From JACJXF01 sp038316435 (lineage in GTDB: Bacteria; Bacteroidota; Bacteroidia; Bacteroidales; GCA-2748055): DNA of 64,000 bases. Numbering within the stretch: the stretch's first letter is position 1; each line of letters starts with the position of its first letter. The notes beneath the pieces were generated by a model. The model saw only the letters and a list, made by a program, of their open reading frames with translations, had not been told where the DNA came from and ran no database searches. Positions 32,115 to 41,950 of the stretch are shown in pieces. Made by a program: the position numbers and the translations under genes. Where the stretch lies: the NCBI GenBank assembly GCA_038316435.1, contig JBBQAQ010000007.1, positions 1 to 64,000 on the forward strand. The letters are read 5' to 3'.

Positions 32115-33458
32115 ATGGTAAAAACCGAGAGAGTTCAAATATTAAAAGTAAGTGCAAATACCAGTGGAAGTGTGATTTATTGGATGAGCCGCGACCAAAG
32201 GGTGAACGACAATTGGGCATTTTCATACGCTCAGGAAATTGCAGTTAAAAACCGAAAAGCCCTTGCAGTAGTGTTTTGTCTTACCCGAAATTTTTCTGGA
32301 GCAACACTTCGTCAATATGATTTCATGCTTAGAGGTATGAAGGAGGTATATTATGAATTGACGAAACTTAACATCCCATTCTATATTCTGTGTGGAGAAC
32401 CTCAGGTTACCTTGTCTGAGTTTATTAGTAAGAATAAAATAAGTCATGTAATAACAGATTTTGATCCCTTGAAAATAAAAAGGCAATGGAAAGAAGAATT
32501 AATAAACTCTTCAGACATTTCGCTTTATGAAGTTGATGCACACAATATTGTTCCGTGTCGCTTTGTGAGTAATAAATGTGAATTTGGAGCATATACCTTA
32601 CGCCCAAAAATAAAAAAGAGTCTCTCCGCTTTTGTTGACGAGTTTCCATCCCCTGAGACACAGAAAAATATTGGTAGTTTTGCATTTCAAGCACCTGAAT
32701 GGGAATTGATACTGGAGTTCCTTTCACCTGAGAAAACTGTAGTTCCTGTTGATTGGATTAAACCAGGATCAATCGCAGCAAAAGATGTTTTGAAAAAATT
32801 CCTTGTGGAGAAACTTGAGTTGTTTTATGAGAATAGAAATGACCCCAATGAGAATGCGACTTCCAATTTGTCGCCTTACCTGCATTTCGGACACATATCT
32901 GCTCAGCGAATTGCTTTGGAAATTATGAAGAACTTTAAAGGGAATGCCTCAACAGAGAGTTTTCTTGAAGAATTGATTGTCAGAAGGGAACTCTCAGACA
33001 ATTACTGCTATTATAATTCACAATATGATGAGTTCTCAGGATTTCCAGAATGGGCAAGAAAAACGCTTAATGAGCATCGGAAAGATGAAAGGGATTTCTG
33101 TTATGATTTTGAGACATTTGAAACTGGAAAGACGCATGATCCCTTATGGAATGCGGCACAGATGGAAATGGTAAAATCGGGCAAAATGCACGGATATATG
33201 AGGATGTATTGGGCTAAGAAAATTCTGGAATGGACAGTCTCGCCAGAAGAGGCTTTGGATTTTTCGATACGCTTAAACGACAGGTATCAGCTTGATGGAC
33301 GCGATCCAAACGGATATACAGGATGTGCCTGGTCGATTGGAGGAGTGCATGACAGAGCCTGGGCAGAGCGACCCGTATTTGGGAAAATAAGGTTTATGAA
33401 CTTTAATGGTTGTAAAAGAAAATTTGATACAGACAAGTATATTGCAAGTTGGTTGTAA
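32115..33458 (+). CDS. phr: Class II deoxyribodipyrimidine photolyase
   Basis: Light-driven FAD enzyme that splits cyclobutane pyrimidine dimers in DNA. 447 aa, normal for class II. The N-terminal Rossmann-like antenna domain has the class II hallmark SGSVIYWMSRDQRVNDNWA, and the C-terminal FAD domain has SNLSPYLHFGHISAQ, a class II-like LEELIVRRELSDNYCYY, and NDRYQLDGRDPNGYTGCAWSIGG followed by HDRAWAERPVFGKIRFM. All key regions are intact. It is alone and divergent from yitT. Its presence implies a habitat with some light exposure. Confidence 0.96.
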   Translation: MVKTERVQILKVSANTSGSVIYWMSRDQRVNDNWAFSYAQEIAVKNRKALAVVFCLTRNFSGATLRQYDFMLRGMKEVYYELTKLNIPFYILCGEPQVTLSEFISKNKISHVITDFDPLKIKRQWKEELINSSDISLYEVDAHNIVPCRFVSNKCEFGAYTLRPKIKKSLSAFVDEFPSPETQKNIGSFAFQAPEWELILEFLSPEKTVVPVDWIKPGSIAAKDVLKKFLVEKLELFYENRNDPNENATSNLSPYLHFGHISAQRIALEIMKNFKGNASTESFLEELIVRRELSDNYCYYNSQYDEFSGFPEWARKTLNEHRKDERDFCYDFETFETGKTHDPLWNAAQMEMVKSGKMHGYMRMYWAKKILEWTVSPEEALDFSIRLNDRYQLDGRDPNGYTGCAWSIGGVHDRAWAERPVFGKIRFMNFNGCKRKFDTDKYIASWL

Positions 33459-33597
33459 CGTTCGATATCGCACAAATATTTACAAAATCGAACACTTGGT
33501 GACCCTTTTCAAAAGTTATGATTTTTAATAATGACTTGTTTATGAGCGACTTAAGTAAAATGGTATAATTCATGAGACTCGGTAAATAAAATTTTAG

Positions 33598-36006
33598 ATG
33601 ATCAGAAATTATATTGTAACAGCATTTCGGAGCCTTTTACGACAAAAAGGGTTTTCGCTAATCAATATATTAGGGCTGACCATTGGACTCTCGGTAAGTT
33701 TTTTAATTCTTTTATATGTTTTTAATGAGCTCAGCTATGATAAGTTTCATAAAGATTCGGAAAGGATTTACCGCCTCGTAGTTAAAGGTACATTGGGTGA
33801 AATGTCCTTACAGACTGCAGTGACTCCAAAGGCTTTAGCCGGCAAACTGCAAAAAGATGTTCCTGATGTTGATGTATCCACAGTTTTTGAGATTGAATCA
33901 TCGAGTTACCTGATGAAAATTGGCGAAAACAAGATTTATGAAAGAGACTTTCTTTTTGCTGACACATCATTTTTAAAAATTTTCAATTTCCCTCTTCAAT
34001 ATGGTGATCCCGTTACATCTCTTTCAGAACCATATTCAATTCTTATCTCCGAAAGTTTTGCCCGAAAACATTATGGTAACACGAATCCCTGCGGTGAGAT
34101 TATCCGCTTAAATGAACAAAAAGATTATGTGGTAAGTGGAGTTTTTATGGATCTACCATCAGAATCACATATAAGCTTCAACTTCCTTATTTCCATGGAA
34201 ACCAAGTTAGTTGAAATGGGTGCTGAAATTATTGATGACTGGGAAGCACTGAATTCATACACCTATGTAAGGATGGTTGAAAATTCCAACATGAAGAATT
34301 TTCAGGAAAAACTGGATACCATACTTGTTCAGAATATTTTAAATAATGAAAGAGATGTAAATGTTGATCTAAGAATTTACCCACAGAAAATTACTGATAT
34401 CCACCTGAATTCTAAGCTGTTGGGCGAAATAAAAGAAAATGGAGATAAATCATATATTTTCGTTCTGTTGGCTATTGTAACGGGGATTATTATGATCGCT
34501 TCCATAAATTTTATGAACCTTTCTACCGCAAAATCAGCTAGTCGGGCAAAAGAGGTAGGAATACGAAAAATCCTTGGTTCGCAGAAATCAATGCTGATAG
34601 GTCAGTTTATTAGCGAATCCGTTTTAATCAGTTTGATATCTTTTATTCTTTCACTTGCTATTATTGAGTTATCGCTTCCCGCCTTCAATGAAATCACCGG
34701 TAAGTCGTTAAGTGTTAATTACTTATCTAACTGGTATTTAGTATTATTTTTTGGGCTAGCCTTGCTTTCAGGTTTTTTCGCAGGAAGTTACCCAGCGTTT
34801 TATTTATCATCATTTCAGCCGGTTAATGTGCTACAGAGCCGAATGAGGCTTGGAAAAACAGGGAATCTCAAGCTCAGAAACCTATTAGTTTTTATACAAT
34901 TCACGATTTCAACAGGGTTAATTATATGTACAATAATTATTTACCAGCAACTTAATTTTTTAAAAACCAAGGAACTTGGATTTGATAAAGATGCTATCAT
35001 TTCCATTGAAATGAGAAATTCGGAAATTCGTGAAAATGCAAATGTTTTAAAAGAAGAAATATTGAAGCTTGCAGGTGTAACGAATGCAAGTTTATCTACG
35101 AGTTATCCTGGCAGAGGTCTGACGGGCAGTCCATTTACTCCTGAAGGCATAGATGCAAAAGATCCTTGGCTCATATTTGGTTTTCATGCTGATGAAGACT
35201 TTGCGGAAAAAACAATGAGAATGAAAATTTTGCAGGGAAGAGATTTTAAGAAGGAATTCAGTGCCGATTCAAATTCAGTCCTTATTAATGAAACTTTACG
35301 AAAAAAATTAGGCTGGGTCGATCCAATTGGGAAGAAGATAGTTCCAAGTTATTCTGAAGATTCAAGCTTAATAAAAGAATACCATGTAATTGGCGTGGTT
35401 GCTGACTTTCATTTTCAATCCCTGCATGAAGAAGTTGAACCAATTATGATTTATCTTCTTGGTGAGCCTCCACAGCTATTGCTTGTGAGGATGGAGCCTG
35501 ATACCCAAACTGAAACGCTGAAGAAAATTGGCCAGACATGGAATACTCTGAATCCTGATCATCCATTTGACTATGAGTTCCTTAACGATTTCTTTGAAAA
35601 CTTTTATTATTCTGAAAAGCGTATCGGCAAGATACTGATTTACCTCACTTTATTTGCCATATTTATTGCATCGATTGGTTTACTTGGGCTTGCCTCTTTC
35701 ACTGCTGAACAAAGGAGAAAAGAGATTGGAATCAGGAAAGTTCTTGGAGCATCAGCTTTTGCCATAAGTGCCAGATTATCCCTTGAGTACTTAAAAATGA
35801 TAAGTCTTGCAGGCACTGTAGCTTGGCCGGCAAGTTATTACCTGATGCATAGCTGGCTGGAAAAGTTTTCCTATCGAACCGAAATGTCTGTCTGGGCATT
35901 TGTTTTTGCTACCCTTGTAACTACGATTCTTTCACTGTTGGTAGTAAATTTCCAGACGATGAAGGCTGCAAACTCTAATCCGATAGACTCACTGCGTTAT
36001 GAGTAG
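33598..36006 (+). CDS. MacB/FtsX-type ABC transporter permease
   Basis: 802 aa with the Bacteroidota double-FtsX layout: N-terminal TM helix (about 20-40), periplasmic MacB_PCD domain (about 45-240), FtsX block of three helices (about 285-410), one TM at about 430, a second periplasmic domain (about 470-660) and a final three-helix FtsX block (about 680-800). Family motifs are NELSYDKFHKDSERIYRLV, AKEVGIRKILGSQKSMLIGQFISES and RRKEIGIRKVLGAS. No ATPase gene is adjacent, so its partner is elsewhere. Likely role: mechanotransmission or export across the envelope. Confidence 0.93.
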   Translation: MIRNYIVTAFRSLLRQKGFSLINILGLTIGLSVSFLILLYVFNELSYDKFHKDSERIYRLVVKGTLGEMSLQTAVTPKALAGKLQKDVPDVDVSTVFEIESSSYLMKIGENKIYERDFLFADTSFLKIFNFPLQYGDPVTSLSEPYSILISESFARKHYGNTNPCGEIIRLNEQKDYVVSGVFMDLPSESHISFNFLISMETKLVEMGAEIIDDWEALNSYTYVRMVENSNMKNFQEKLDTILVQNILNNERDVNVDLRIYPQKITDIHLNSKLLGEIKENGDKSYIFVLLAIVTGIIMIASINFMNLSTAKSASRAKEVGIRKILGSQKSMLIGQFISESVLISLISFILSLAIIELSLPAFNEITGKSLSVNYLSNWYLVLFFGLALLSGFFAGSYPAFYLSSFQPVNVLQSRMRLGKTGNLKLRNLLVFIQFTISTGLIICTIIIYQQLNFLKTKELGFDKDAIISIEMRNSEIRENANVLKEEILKLAGVTNASLSTSYPGRGLTGSPFTPEGIDAKDPWLIFGFHADEDFAEKTMRMKILQGRDFKKEFSADSNSVLINETLRKKLGWVDPIGKKIVPSYSEDSSLIKEYHVIGVVADFHFQSLHEEVEPIMIYLLGEPPQLLLVRMEPDTQTETLKKIGQTWNTLNPDHPFDYEFLNDFFENFYYSEKRIGKILIYLTLFAIFIASIGLLGLASFTAEQRRKEIGIRKVLGASAFAISARLSLEYLKMISLAGTVAWPASYYLMHSWLEKFSYRTEMSVWAFVFATLVTTILSLLVVNFQTMKAANSNPIDSLRYE

Positions 36007-36028
36007 AGTACACTATTGTAACTCTACT
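36002..36028. terminator. Shared hairpin over two convergent stop codons
   Basis: AGTAGAGT and ACTCTACT form a perfect 8-bp stem (loop of 11) covering the stop codons of the permease gene and of the convergent LysM gene. No T-run, so termination strength is doubtful. Confidence 0.4.
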
Positions 36029-38045
36029 TATTTGGTGCAATAACAGGAGAGATTAAAGAGTCGAGTTTATTCTCAAGTGGGACAGCTATTACGTAAGGTT
36101 TTGCATGAATATCCATATTCTCATCAAAATTTACGAGCATCAGTGCACGGTTTTCAAATCCCCCGTTTTCTCCAACAGGAACAAAACGAAATGGGTTCAT
36201 CAATTCATATCCTTGCCTGTCATCCAGATGCATTATAAATCGCTTGCCATAGATACCCATAACTTTTAGGAAATAATAGCTTAAATCATATCCAAGAAAA
36301 GCATAAGACCCTCCTTTTTTGGTTAGAGTTACCGGTTCGGAATAATAAGTATTTCGGTAATCGCGCAGGAAATGCTTTACATTTGAAGATTCGTAGCTAA
36401 AAAAGTATGGTGTAAAATATGTGAGTCCAAGTTTATGATAATACATGAAATCAATATTCTGGAATGTACTCCAGTGGGGCATTCCAAGGACAGTAATATC
36501 AAAACTCTTTAGTTGGAAATACAACTGTGTAACTACAGTGCTTATAAATGCTTCGTCTGTTTCCGGCACAATAACAATATTACCTGAGTCTTTTGAAAGG
36601 AATTTTTGAAGCTCATGTGAAAGATTTGCTTTAGCTAGCCGGTCAAAAATAATTTCAGTTATCGCCAGAGTATCGGCCGGGGAAAGCATCGCTAACCTCC
36701 TCTTCAGATTTTCCTTCAGGTAATTGAATTTAATCAGCTCAAGGCTATCGGTTCCATGAATAAAAACAATTTTTTTATCCCTGAAATGAGAGATATAGTC
36801 GGCCATTCGGTCGTATTCCGATTTATATCCGGGGTTAAGCTGGAAGAACAGGGGATTATTGAGGATCGACCCTATTTCGCCCGACAAGGGTGAAACCATT
36901 GGTATTCTGTGTTCCCGGGAATATTCTGATACAACATCAACGTTATAAGAATAGAACGGGCCAATGATCAGGTCTGTTTTTTCAAATCCAGGGGTATTGA
37001 TAATTTCTCTAGTTCTAGTTGGACTTTTTCTGGTATCGTAAAAAGTAACATTTACCTTAATGCCTTCATTTTTGAGACTATCGATGGCAAGAAGGCTACC
37101 TTCCATAAACTCAAGAAAATTGCGTGATGAAAGCATCTGATCATTTGGATTTGATTCATGATCTAGGTTAATGATATCATCCTTAGTTTTTCCCTGATCC
37201 TCAACCGAAGAGATTTCTTCTGGGGATCTGAAATTAAAGGGTATGAGATAAGCTACATTCAGAGTTCTATCAGATATAGAAGGCAGGCTATCAAGGTAAT
37301 ACGAATAGTTCGATGCAATCTTAATTGTATCATATTTCTGAACAATAAATCCGGCAATACTATCCTGAACAGTAAGGATTGGTTCAGGAACTATGGTTAA
37401 AGTCCTGTCGACAACCGGGATTTTCAATGTCTGCCCCGGTCTAGGAAACTTATTCAATAATTCGGGATTATACTTTTTTAGCAACTCCTCAGAAATATTG
37501 TACATTTTTGCAATTCCGAAAATCGTTTCCTTTCGCCTTACTTTATGAATAGTGAAATCCCCGGTAACTACTTCTGTTTCTTTTTCCGGAATAATTATTA
37601 TCTGCCCAATTGCAATTTCGTTATTTATGATTTGGGGATTCACAGATTCGAGCCTTTCCTGTGGAATTCCATAGAGTTTGGCAATGGAATACATTGTTTC
37701 ACCTTGTTTCACTTTATGTTGTCCGGGAATTGTATCAGGGGGAGAATAAACAGGTGAAGTTGCGGGTTTACTTGAATTAGCAGGGATTTTAAGTACCTGT
37801 CCAATTGTAAGGTTAACATCAGAACCTAGATTCTCAGCCGTGATATCAGTTTCTGCAACTCCATAAGCTTTACTAATGGAATAAAGAGTTTGTCCGGCTT
37901 TCACCACATGCACATAAAATATCTTTCCATCAAGAATAACCTTATTTTCAGATCTGGCCACATTTACCTGTGCGTTTGAAGTCAGAAAAACAGCCACCAG
38001 AATAATTATCAGACAAGAAAACTTTGTTGTGTTTTTTATATGCAT
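36024..38045 (-). CDS. Exported protein with three LysM domains and a periplasmic-binding-protein-like domain
   Basis: 673 aa. Signal peptide about 1-25 (ending SNAQ). Three LysM repeats (about 45-92, 110-155 and 168-212) each show the xxHVVKAGQTLYSISKAYG pattern and bind peptidoglycan. From about 255 onward the protein looks like a type I periplasmic binding fold (LLAIDSLKNEGIKVNVTFYDT, TDLIIGPFYSYNVDVVSEYSREHRIPMVSPLS), similar to LivJ/PBP1 and LpoA-like receptors. The combination suggests a cell-wall-bound regulator or sensor, perhaps of peptidoglycan synthesis. Convergent with the permease gene. Confidence 0.85.
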   Translation of the reverse strand: MHIKNTTKFSCLIIILVAVFLTSNAQVNVARSENKVILDGKIFYVHVVKAGQTLYSISKAYGVAETDITAENLGSDVNLTIGQVLKIPANSSKPATSPVYSPPDTIPGQHKVKQGETMYSIAKLYGIPQERLESVNPQIINNEIAIGQIIIIPEKETEVVTGDFTIHKVRRKETIFGIAKMYNISEELLKKYNPELLNKFPRPGQTLKIPVVDRTLTIVPEPILTVQDSIAGFIVQKYDTIKIASNYSYYLDSLPSISDRTLNVAYLIPFNFRSPEEISSVEDQGKTKDDIINLDHESNPNDQMLSSRNFLEFMEGSLLAIDSLKNEGIKVNVTFYDTRKSPTRTREIINTPGFEKTDLIIGPFYSYNVDVVSEYSREHRIPMVSPLSGEIGSILNNPLFFQLNPGYKSEYDRMADYISHFRDKKIVFIHGTDSLELIKFNYLKENLKRRLAMLSPADTLAITEIIFDRLAKANLSHELQKFLSKDSGNIVIVPETDEAFISTVVTQLYFQLKSFDITVLGMPHWSTFQNIDFMYYHKLGLTYFTPYFFSYESSNVKHFLRDYRNTYYSEPVTLTKKGGSYAFLGYDLSYYFLKVMGIYGKRFIMHLDDRQGYELMNPFRFVPVGENGGFENRALMLVNFDENMDIHAKPYVIAVPLENKLDSLISPVIAPNK

Positions 38046-38114
38046 TTTATCTTTTACCTTATATCGAAGTTCTATTGTTATTACTGAGAGCTTACTTTCT
38101 CAAAAACATGAATT

Positions 38115-39065
38115 TCATTTAACTGTTTTAAGAAAGCTATTGATATTATTAAAAATTCTGGACTCTATTTCTTTCTGATCAGCTCTTTGAAATATTTCAC
38201 CAGTTATATTTTCATAAAGCTCAATGTATCGTTCGGAAACCATTTCCACAAAATCGTCCGGCATTTCAGGCACAGTCTGGCCATCTTTCCCCTGGAAATT
38301 CCTTTCAATCAGCCACTGACGTACAAATTCTTTGGATAGCTGTTTTTGCTGCTCGCCTTTTTTCTGACGATCCGCATATCCCTCTGCATAAAAATAACGT
38401 GAAGAATCTGGAGTATGAATTTCATCGATAAGGATAATTTCATTGTTTGATTTCCCAAATTCGTATTTGGTATCTACAAGAATTAGTCCACGATCATCGG
38501 CCATTTTCGTTCCTCGTTCGAAAAGTTTTTGAGTATACTCTTCGAGCATTTTGTAATCTACTTCTGAAACAAGTCCAGAAGAGATAATTTCATCTCTGGA
38601 AATATCCTCATCATGGCCAAAGGCGGCTTTTGTTGTTGGCGTAATTATTGGCTTTGGTAATTTATCATGTTCATTCAGGCCTTCTGGTAATTTCTCTCCG
38701 CAAAGTTCTCTTTTTCCACTATGATATTCTCTCCAGGCATGACCGGTAAGGTATCCGCGAATGACCATTTCCACTTTAAAAGGTTCTGCGAGACGTCCAG
38801 CGGTAACCATAGGATCAGGTGAAGCAACTTTCCAGTTAGGCAGAATATCAAGGGTAGCATCCAAAAACTTAGTAGCAATCTGATTGAGTACCTGTCCTTT
38901 GTAAGGAATCCCACGGGGAAGTACTACGTCGAAAGCAGAAATCCGGTCTGAAACGATCATCACCAAAAGCGTATTATTGATGTTGTATACATCACGAACT
39001 TTTCCAACATAAAGGTTTTTAAGCCCTTCGAATTTGAAATTTGTTTTTACAATAGCTTGTGCCAT
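38115..39065 (-). CDS. purC: Phosphoribosylaminoimidazole-succinocarboxamide synthase
   Basis: Purine biosynthesis: joins CAIR and aspartate using ATP to make SAICAR. 316 aa, the longer Bacteroidota/yeast-like form. Signatures are YVGKVRDVYNINNTLLVMIVSDRISAFDVVL, VEMVIRGYLTGHAWREY, GLNEHDKLPKPIITPTTKA and GLILVDTKYEFGKSNNEIILIDEIHTPDSSRY. All are intact. It lies 170 bases downstream of phoH on the same strand, with a possible -7 box near the phoH stop. Confidence 0.97.
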   Translation of the reverse strand: MAQAIVKTNFKFEGLKNLYVGKVRDVYNINNTLLVMIVSDRISAFDVVLPRGIPYKGQVLNQIATKFLDATLDILPNWKVASPDPMVTAGRLAEPFKVEMVIRGYLTGHAWREYHSGKRELCGEKLPEGLNEHDKLPKPIITPTTKAAFGHDEDISRDEIISSGLVSEVDYKMLEEYTQKLFERGTKMADDRGLILVDTKYEFGKSNNEIILIDEIHTPDSSRYFYAEGYADRQKKGEQQKQLSKEFVRQWLIERNFQGKDGQTVPEMPDDFVEMVSERYIELYENITGEIFQRADQKEIESRIFNNINSFLKTVK

Positions 39066-39217
39066 AATTTTAATTTTTGTGGTTATATTTTGTTGCTTGT
39101 GTATTTAGTATAGTTTTAAGGCATTTAATTTTTTCGCAATTCTTGATGTTTTTTGATAGAAAAGCAGACTAGAATCAAATACCTAATATAGCAATTAATT
39201 TTTCTTCAAATATCCAT

Positions 39218-39225
39218 CAAAGTTA
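39218..39225 (-). promoter_or_regulatory. Possible -7 box for purC
   Basis: Minus strand TAACTTTG matches TAnnTTTG, about 150 bases before purC and just after the phoH stop. Supports separate transcription of purC, but no -33 element was found. Confidence 0.3.
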
Positions 39226-39234
39226 ACAATCAAT

Positions 39235-40185
39235 TCATTTTTCAGCATGTTTATTATAAGCGTCAACAATTGATTTTACAAGACGGTGTCTAACGATATC
39301 TCTCTGATCAAAGTGAATTATCGATATTCCGCGAATGCCCTCTAAAATTTTTTCAGCTAGTATTAATCCGGAATCCTGTTTTTTCGGCAGGTCAATCTGG
39401 GTAATATCACCGGTAACAATAAACTTTGCATTTTTTCCCATTCGTGTAAGAAACATTTTAAGCTGGCTGTTTGTTGCATTCTGGGCTTCATCTAAAATCA
39501 CAAATGCATTATCCAAAGTCCTACCTCGCATATACGCTAAGGGAGCAATTTGAATAATCCCTTCTTCCATAAAGATTTTGAGTTTCTTGGATGGAATCAT
39601 GTCATTAAGAGCATCATACAAAGGTTGGAGATATGGATCGAGTTTTTCTTTAAAATCCCCCGGTAGAAAGCCAAGTCGTTCACCGGCTTCAACAGCTGGT
39701 CGGGTAAGAATGATCTTTTTCACCTCACTCATTTTAAGTGCCCGAACAGCCAAAGCGATAGCCGTGTATGTTTTTCCGGTTCCTGCAGGACCAATGGCTA
39801 ACAAAAGGTCGTTTTTCATACATTCATCAACCAATGCACGCTGATTGATAGTTAGAGCACGCACAGGTTTCCCACTCTCCCCATATAAAATAATATCTGA
39901 ATCTTCCATTTTAACTGGCTGTTCAGAGTTTCCATCATTTAGAATCAGATCATCAAGGTCTTCCGAGGTGATTGCGTTGTACCGGTGAAGGTAATTCATG
40001 AGCAAATCCATCTTAATTTCAAATGATTCGATATCTGCCACTTCCCCGCTAATTCTTATTTCATCGCCCCGAGAGAGGATTTTCAATTTCGGGAAATGCT
40101 GCTTGATTCTGTCAAACCTGCTGTTATTGACTCCCAGGAAATCAACAGGATCAATACCTTCCAAATATATTACCTTCTCAATCAT
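39235..40185 (-). CDS. phoH: PhoH family P-loop ATPase
   Basis: 316 aa. Short N-terminal KH-like segment, then the PhoH ATPase: INQRALVDECMKNDLLLAIGPAGTGKTYTAIALAV (Walker A GPAGTGKT), RPAVEAGERLGFLPGDFKEKLDPYLQPLYD, and AFVILDEAQNATNSQLKMFLTRMG (Walker B, ILDEAQ). This is the YbeZ-type PhoH, an RNA-associated ATPase linked to ribosome maturation together with YbeY. ybeY is not adjacent here. Divergent from the SAM hydroxide adenosyltransferase gene. Confidence 0.95.
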   Translation of the reverse strand: MIEKVIYLEGIDPVDFLGVNNSRFDRIKQHFPKLKILSRGDEIRISGEVADIESFEIKMDLLMNYLHRYNAITSEDLDDLILNDGNSEQPVKMEDSDIILYGESGKPVRALTINQRALVDECMKNDLLLAIGPAGTGKTYTAIALAVRALKMSEVKKIILTRPAVEAGERLGFLPGDFKEKLDPYLQPLYDALNDMIPSKKLKIFMEEGIIQIAPLAYMRGRTLDNAFVILDEAQNATNSQLKMFLTRMGKNAKFIVTGDITQIDLPKKQDSGLILAEKILEGIRGISIIHFDQRDIVRHRLVKSIVDAYNKHAEK

Positions 40186-40204
40186 GAATTCGAATTATAT
40201 TCAT

Positions 40205-40212
40205 TACTTTTG
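40205..40212 (+). promoter_or_regulatory. Bacteroidota -7 box upstream of the SAM hydrolase-mazG pair
   Basis: TACTTTTG matches TAnnTTTG, 67 bases before the start. No TTG at 19-base spacing. Confidence 0.4.
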
Positions 40213-40278
40213 GCCAACACAAATTAAGTTGATTTTTTTAACTTTTCAATACATAAAACCTTACTTCCTTTCCTCAAA

Positions 40279-41061
40279 ATGTCGATAATTACTCTTACAT
40301 CTGATTGGAGCACAAGCGACTTTTATGTTGGGGCTGTAAAAGGTAAAATTCTTAGTGCTTGCAAAGATTGTACAGTTGTTGATATAAGTCATTCAATTCA
40401 GGCGTTTAATACAGCTCAGGCAGCCTTTGTTTTACGTAATGCCTTTCATAATTTCCCAAAAGGCTCAATTCACTTGATTTTCATCAATACAGAACCATCC
40501 CCTGAACGTCCCTTTATGGCCGTAAAAGCTCATGGCCACTACTTTATTGGCACCGACAATGGAATTTTCAGTTTGATTGCAGGTGAACATGCAGAAACAA
40601 TTGTGAAACTAAGTGCAGAACAGAAAAAATCTTGGTCAGCATTTGATGCATTCTGTGACGCAGCCTGCAAACTAGCCACTGGCAGTATGATTGAGGATTT
40701 GGGGGAAACTGTTTCCTCTTTTAATGTAAGAATGCCGTTCCGCCCTACCATTGAGGACGCCATTCTTACTGGGAGTATTATATTTATTGACTCGTATCAA
40801 AATGCAGTCACTAATATTTCAAAGGAATTATTCGAAAAAGTAAAGCAAAACCGAAGTTTTGATATTTATGTTCAGAGTAAACACTACAAAATAAGTGAAA
40901 TATCTGATTTTTATCACGATGTGCCTGTTGGTGAACTGGTTGCATTGTTTAATTCCGTTGGTCTTCTTGAGATTGGCATCAACAATGGAAATGCAGCACG
41001 CTTATTAAATCTGGATACTAATTCAACAGTTAGAGTGGAGTTTAAAGACAGGAAAAAATGA
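40279..41061 (+). CDS. SAM hydroxide adenosyltransferase (DUF62 family)
   Basis: Hydrolyses S-adenosylmethionine to adenosine and methionine; related to fluorinases. 260 aa. Starts ITLTSDWSTSDFYVGAVKG (relatives read LTTDFG-x-x-D-x-Y-V-G), followed by VDISHSIQAFNTAQAAFVLRNAF, FINTEPSP, and the central TDNGIFSL motif. The C-terminal beta-barrel part contains IIFIDSYQNAVTNI, as in the family (ID-x-F-G-N-x-x-TNI). First gene of a pair with mazG, which starts on its stop codon (ATGA overlap). Confidence 0.92.
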   Translation: MSIITLTSDWSTSDFYVGAVKGKILSACKDCTVVDISHSIQAFNTAQAAFVLRNAFHNFPKGSIHLIFINTEPSPERPFMAVKAHGHYFIGTDNGIFSLIAGEHAETIVKLSAEQKKSWSAFDAFCDAACKLATGSMIEDLGETVSSFNVRMPFRPTIEDAILTGSIIFIDSYQNAVTNISKELFEKVKQNRSFDIYVQSKHYKISEISDFYHDVPVGELVALFNSVGLLEIGINNGNAARLLNLDTNSTVRVEFKDRKK

Positions 41062-41870
41062 AGAATGAAATGGGAATGAATACGCGGGAGGAAAAGATGG
41101 ATGCCTTCGGTCGGCTTTTAGATATAATGGATGAGTTGAGGGAAAAATGTCCCTGGGATAAGGAGCAAAGTTTTGAGAGTCTGCGTAATCTAACCATAGA
41201 AGAAACTTACGAACTTGCAGATGCCATTTTGGAAAAGGACATGGAAGGCATCAGGAAAGAACTAGGTGATTTGCTTCTGCATATTGTTTTCTACTCGAAA
41301 ATTGGATCTGAAACTGGACATTTCGATATGAGCGATGTATGTGACTCACTTAGCAAAAAACTCATTTTCCGCCACCCGCATGTTTTTGGGGATACTAAAG
41401 TTACCGATTCGAATAATGTGATTGAAAACTGGGAAGATCTTAAAATAAAAGAAGGTAATAAAACCGTTCTCGGGGGAGTTCCTAAGTCGCTTCCTGCAAT
41501 GATAAAAGCCAATCGTATCCAGGATAAGGTGCGGGCTGTTGGTTTTGACTGGGATGAGAGAGATCAGATATGGGACAAAGTTTATGAGGAAATGGAGGAG
41601 TTACGTGAAGTAATCAGGGATGGCACTCAGGAAAGAATTGAAGATGAATTTGGTGATGTGTTTTTTTCTGTAATCAATGCTGCACGACTATATAAGGTAG
41701 ATCCCGAAACTGCACTGGAGCGAACGAACAAAAAATTTATTAAACGTTTCAATTATCTGGAAGAACAGACACTTCACAAGGGCAAAAGTCTAAGAGACAT
41801 GAACCTTGAAGAAATGAATATAATTTGGGAACAGGCAAAGGCATTTGACGATAAGAAATCTTCCAAATAA
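41058..41870 (+). CDS. mazG: Nucleoside triphosphate pyrophosphohydrolase MazG
   Basis: Removes non-canonical or excess NTPs by hydrolysis to NMP and pyrophosphate. 270 aa with two MazG domains. The first (about 18-95) has REKCPWDKEQSFESL, EETYELADAI and KELGDLLLHIVFYSKIG with the E-x-x-E-12-28-E-x-x-D magnesium site. The second (about 165-245) has YEEMEELREVI and EDEFGDVFFSVINAARL. The start overlaps the previous stop by ATGA; a second ATG eleven bases on (MNTREEK) is also possible. Function fits the upstream SAM hydrolase only loosely (both are housecleaning enzymes). Confidence 0.96.
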   Translation: MKNEMGMNTREEKMDAFGRLLDIMDELREKCPWDKEQSFESLRNLTIEETYELADAILEKDMEGIRKELGDLLLHIVFYSKIGSETGHFDMSDVCDSLSKKLIFRHPHVFGDTKVTDSNNVIENWEDLKIKEGNKTVLGGVPKSLPAMIKANRIQDKVRAVGFDWDERDQIWDKVYEEMEELREVIRDGTQERIEDEFGDVFFSVINAARLYKVDPETALERTNKKFIKRFNYLEEQTLHKGKSLRDMNLEEMNIIWEQAKAFDDKKSSK

Positions 41871-41950
41871 AAATTTTCCTATTAAAGATACCTTTGCTTT
41901 TTAAACCTGAACCCCGATTTTAGATTTTTTATCAGAGTGAAGGTATTTTA

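Noticed and set aside
33460..33493. GTTCGAT...ATCGAAC inverted repeat after the photolyase gene
   Set aside because: Only 7 bp with a 20-base loop and no T-run; too weak to call a terminator.
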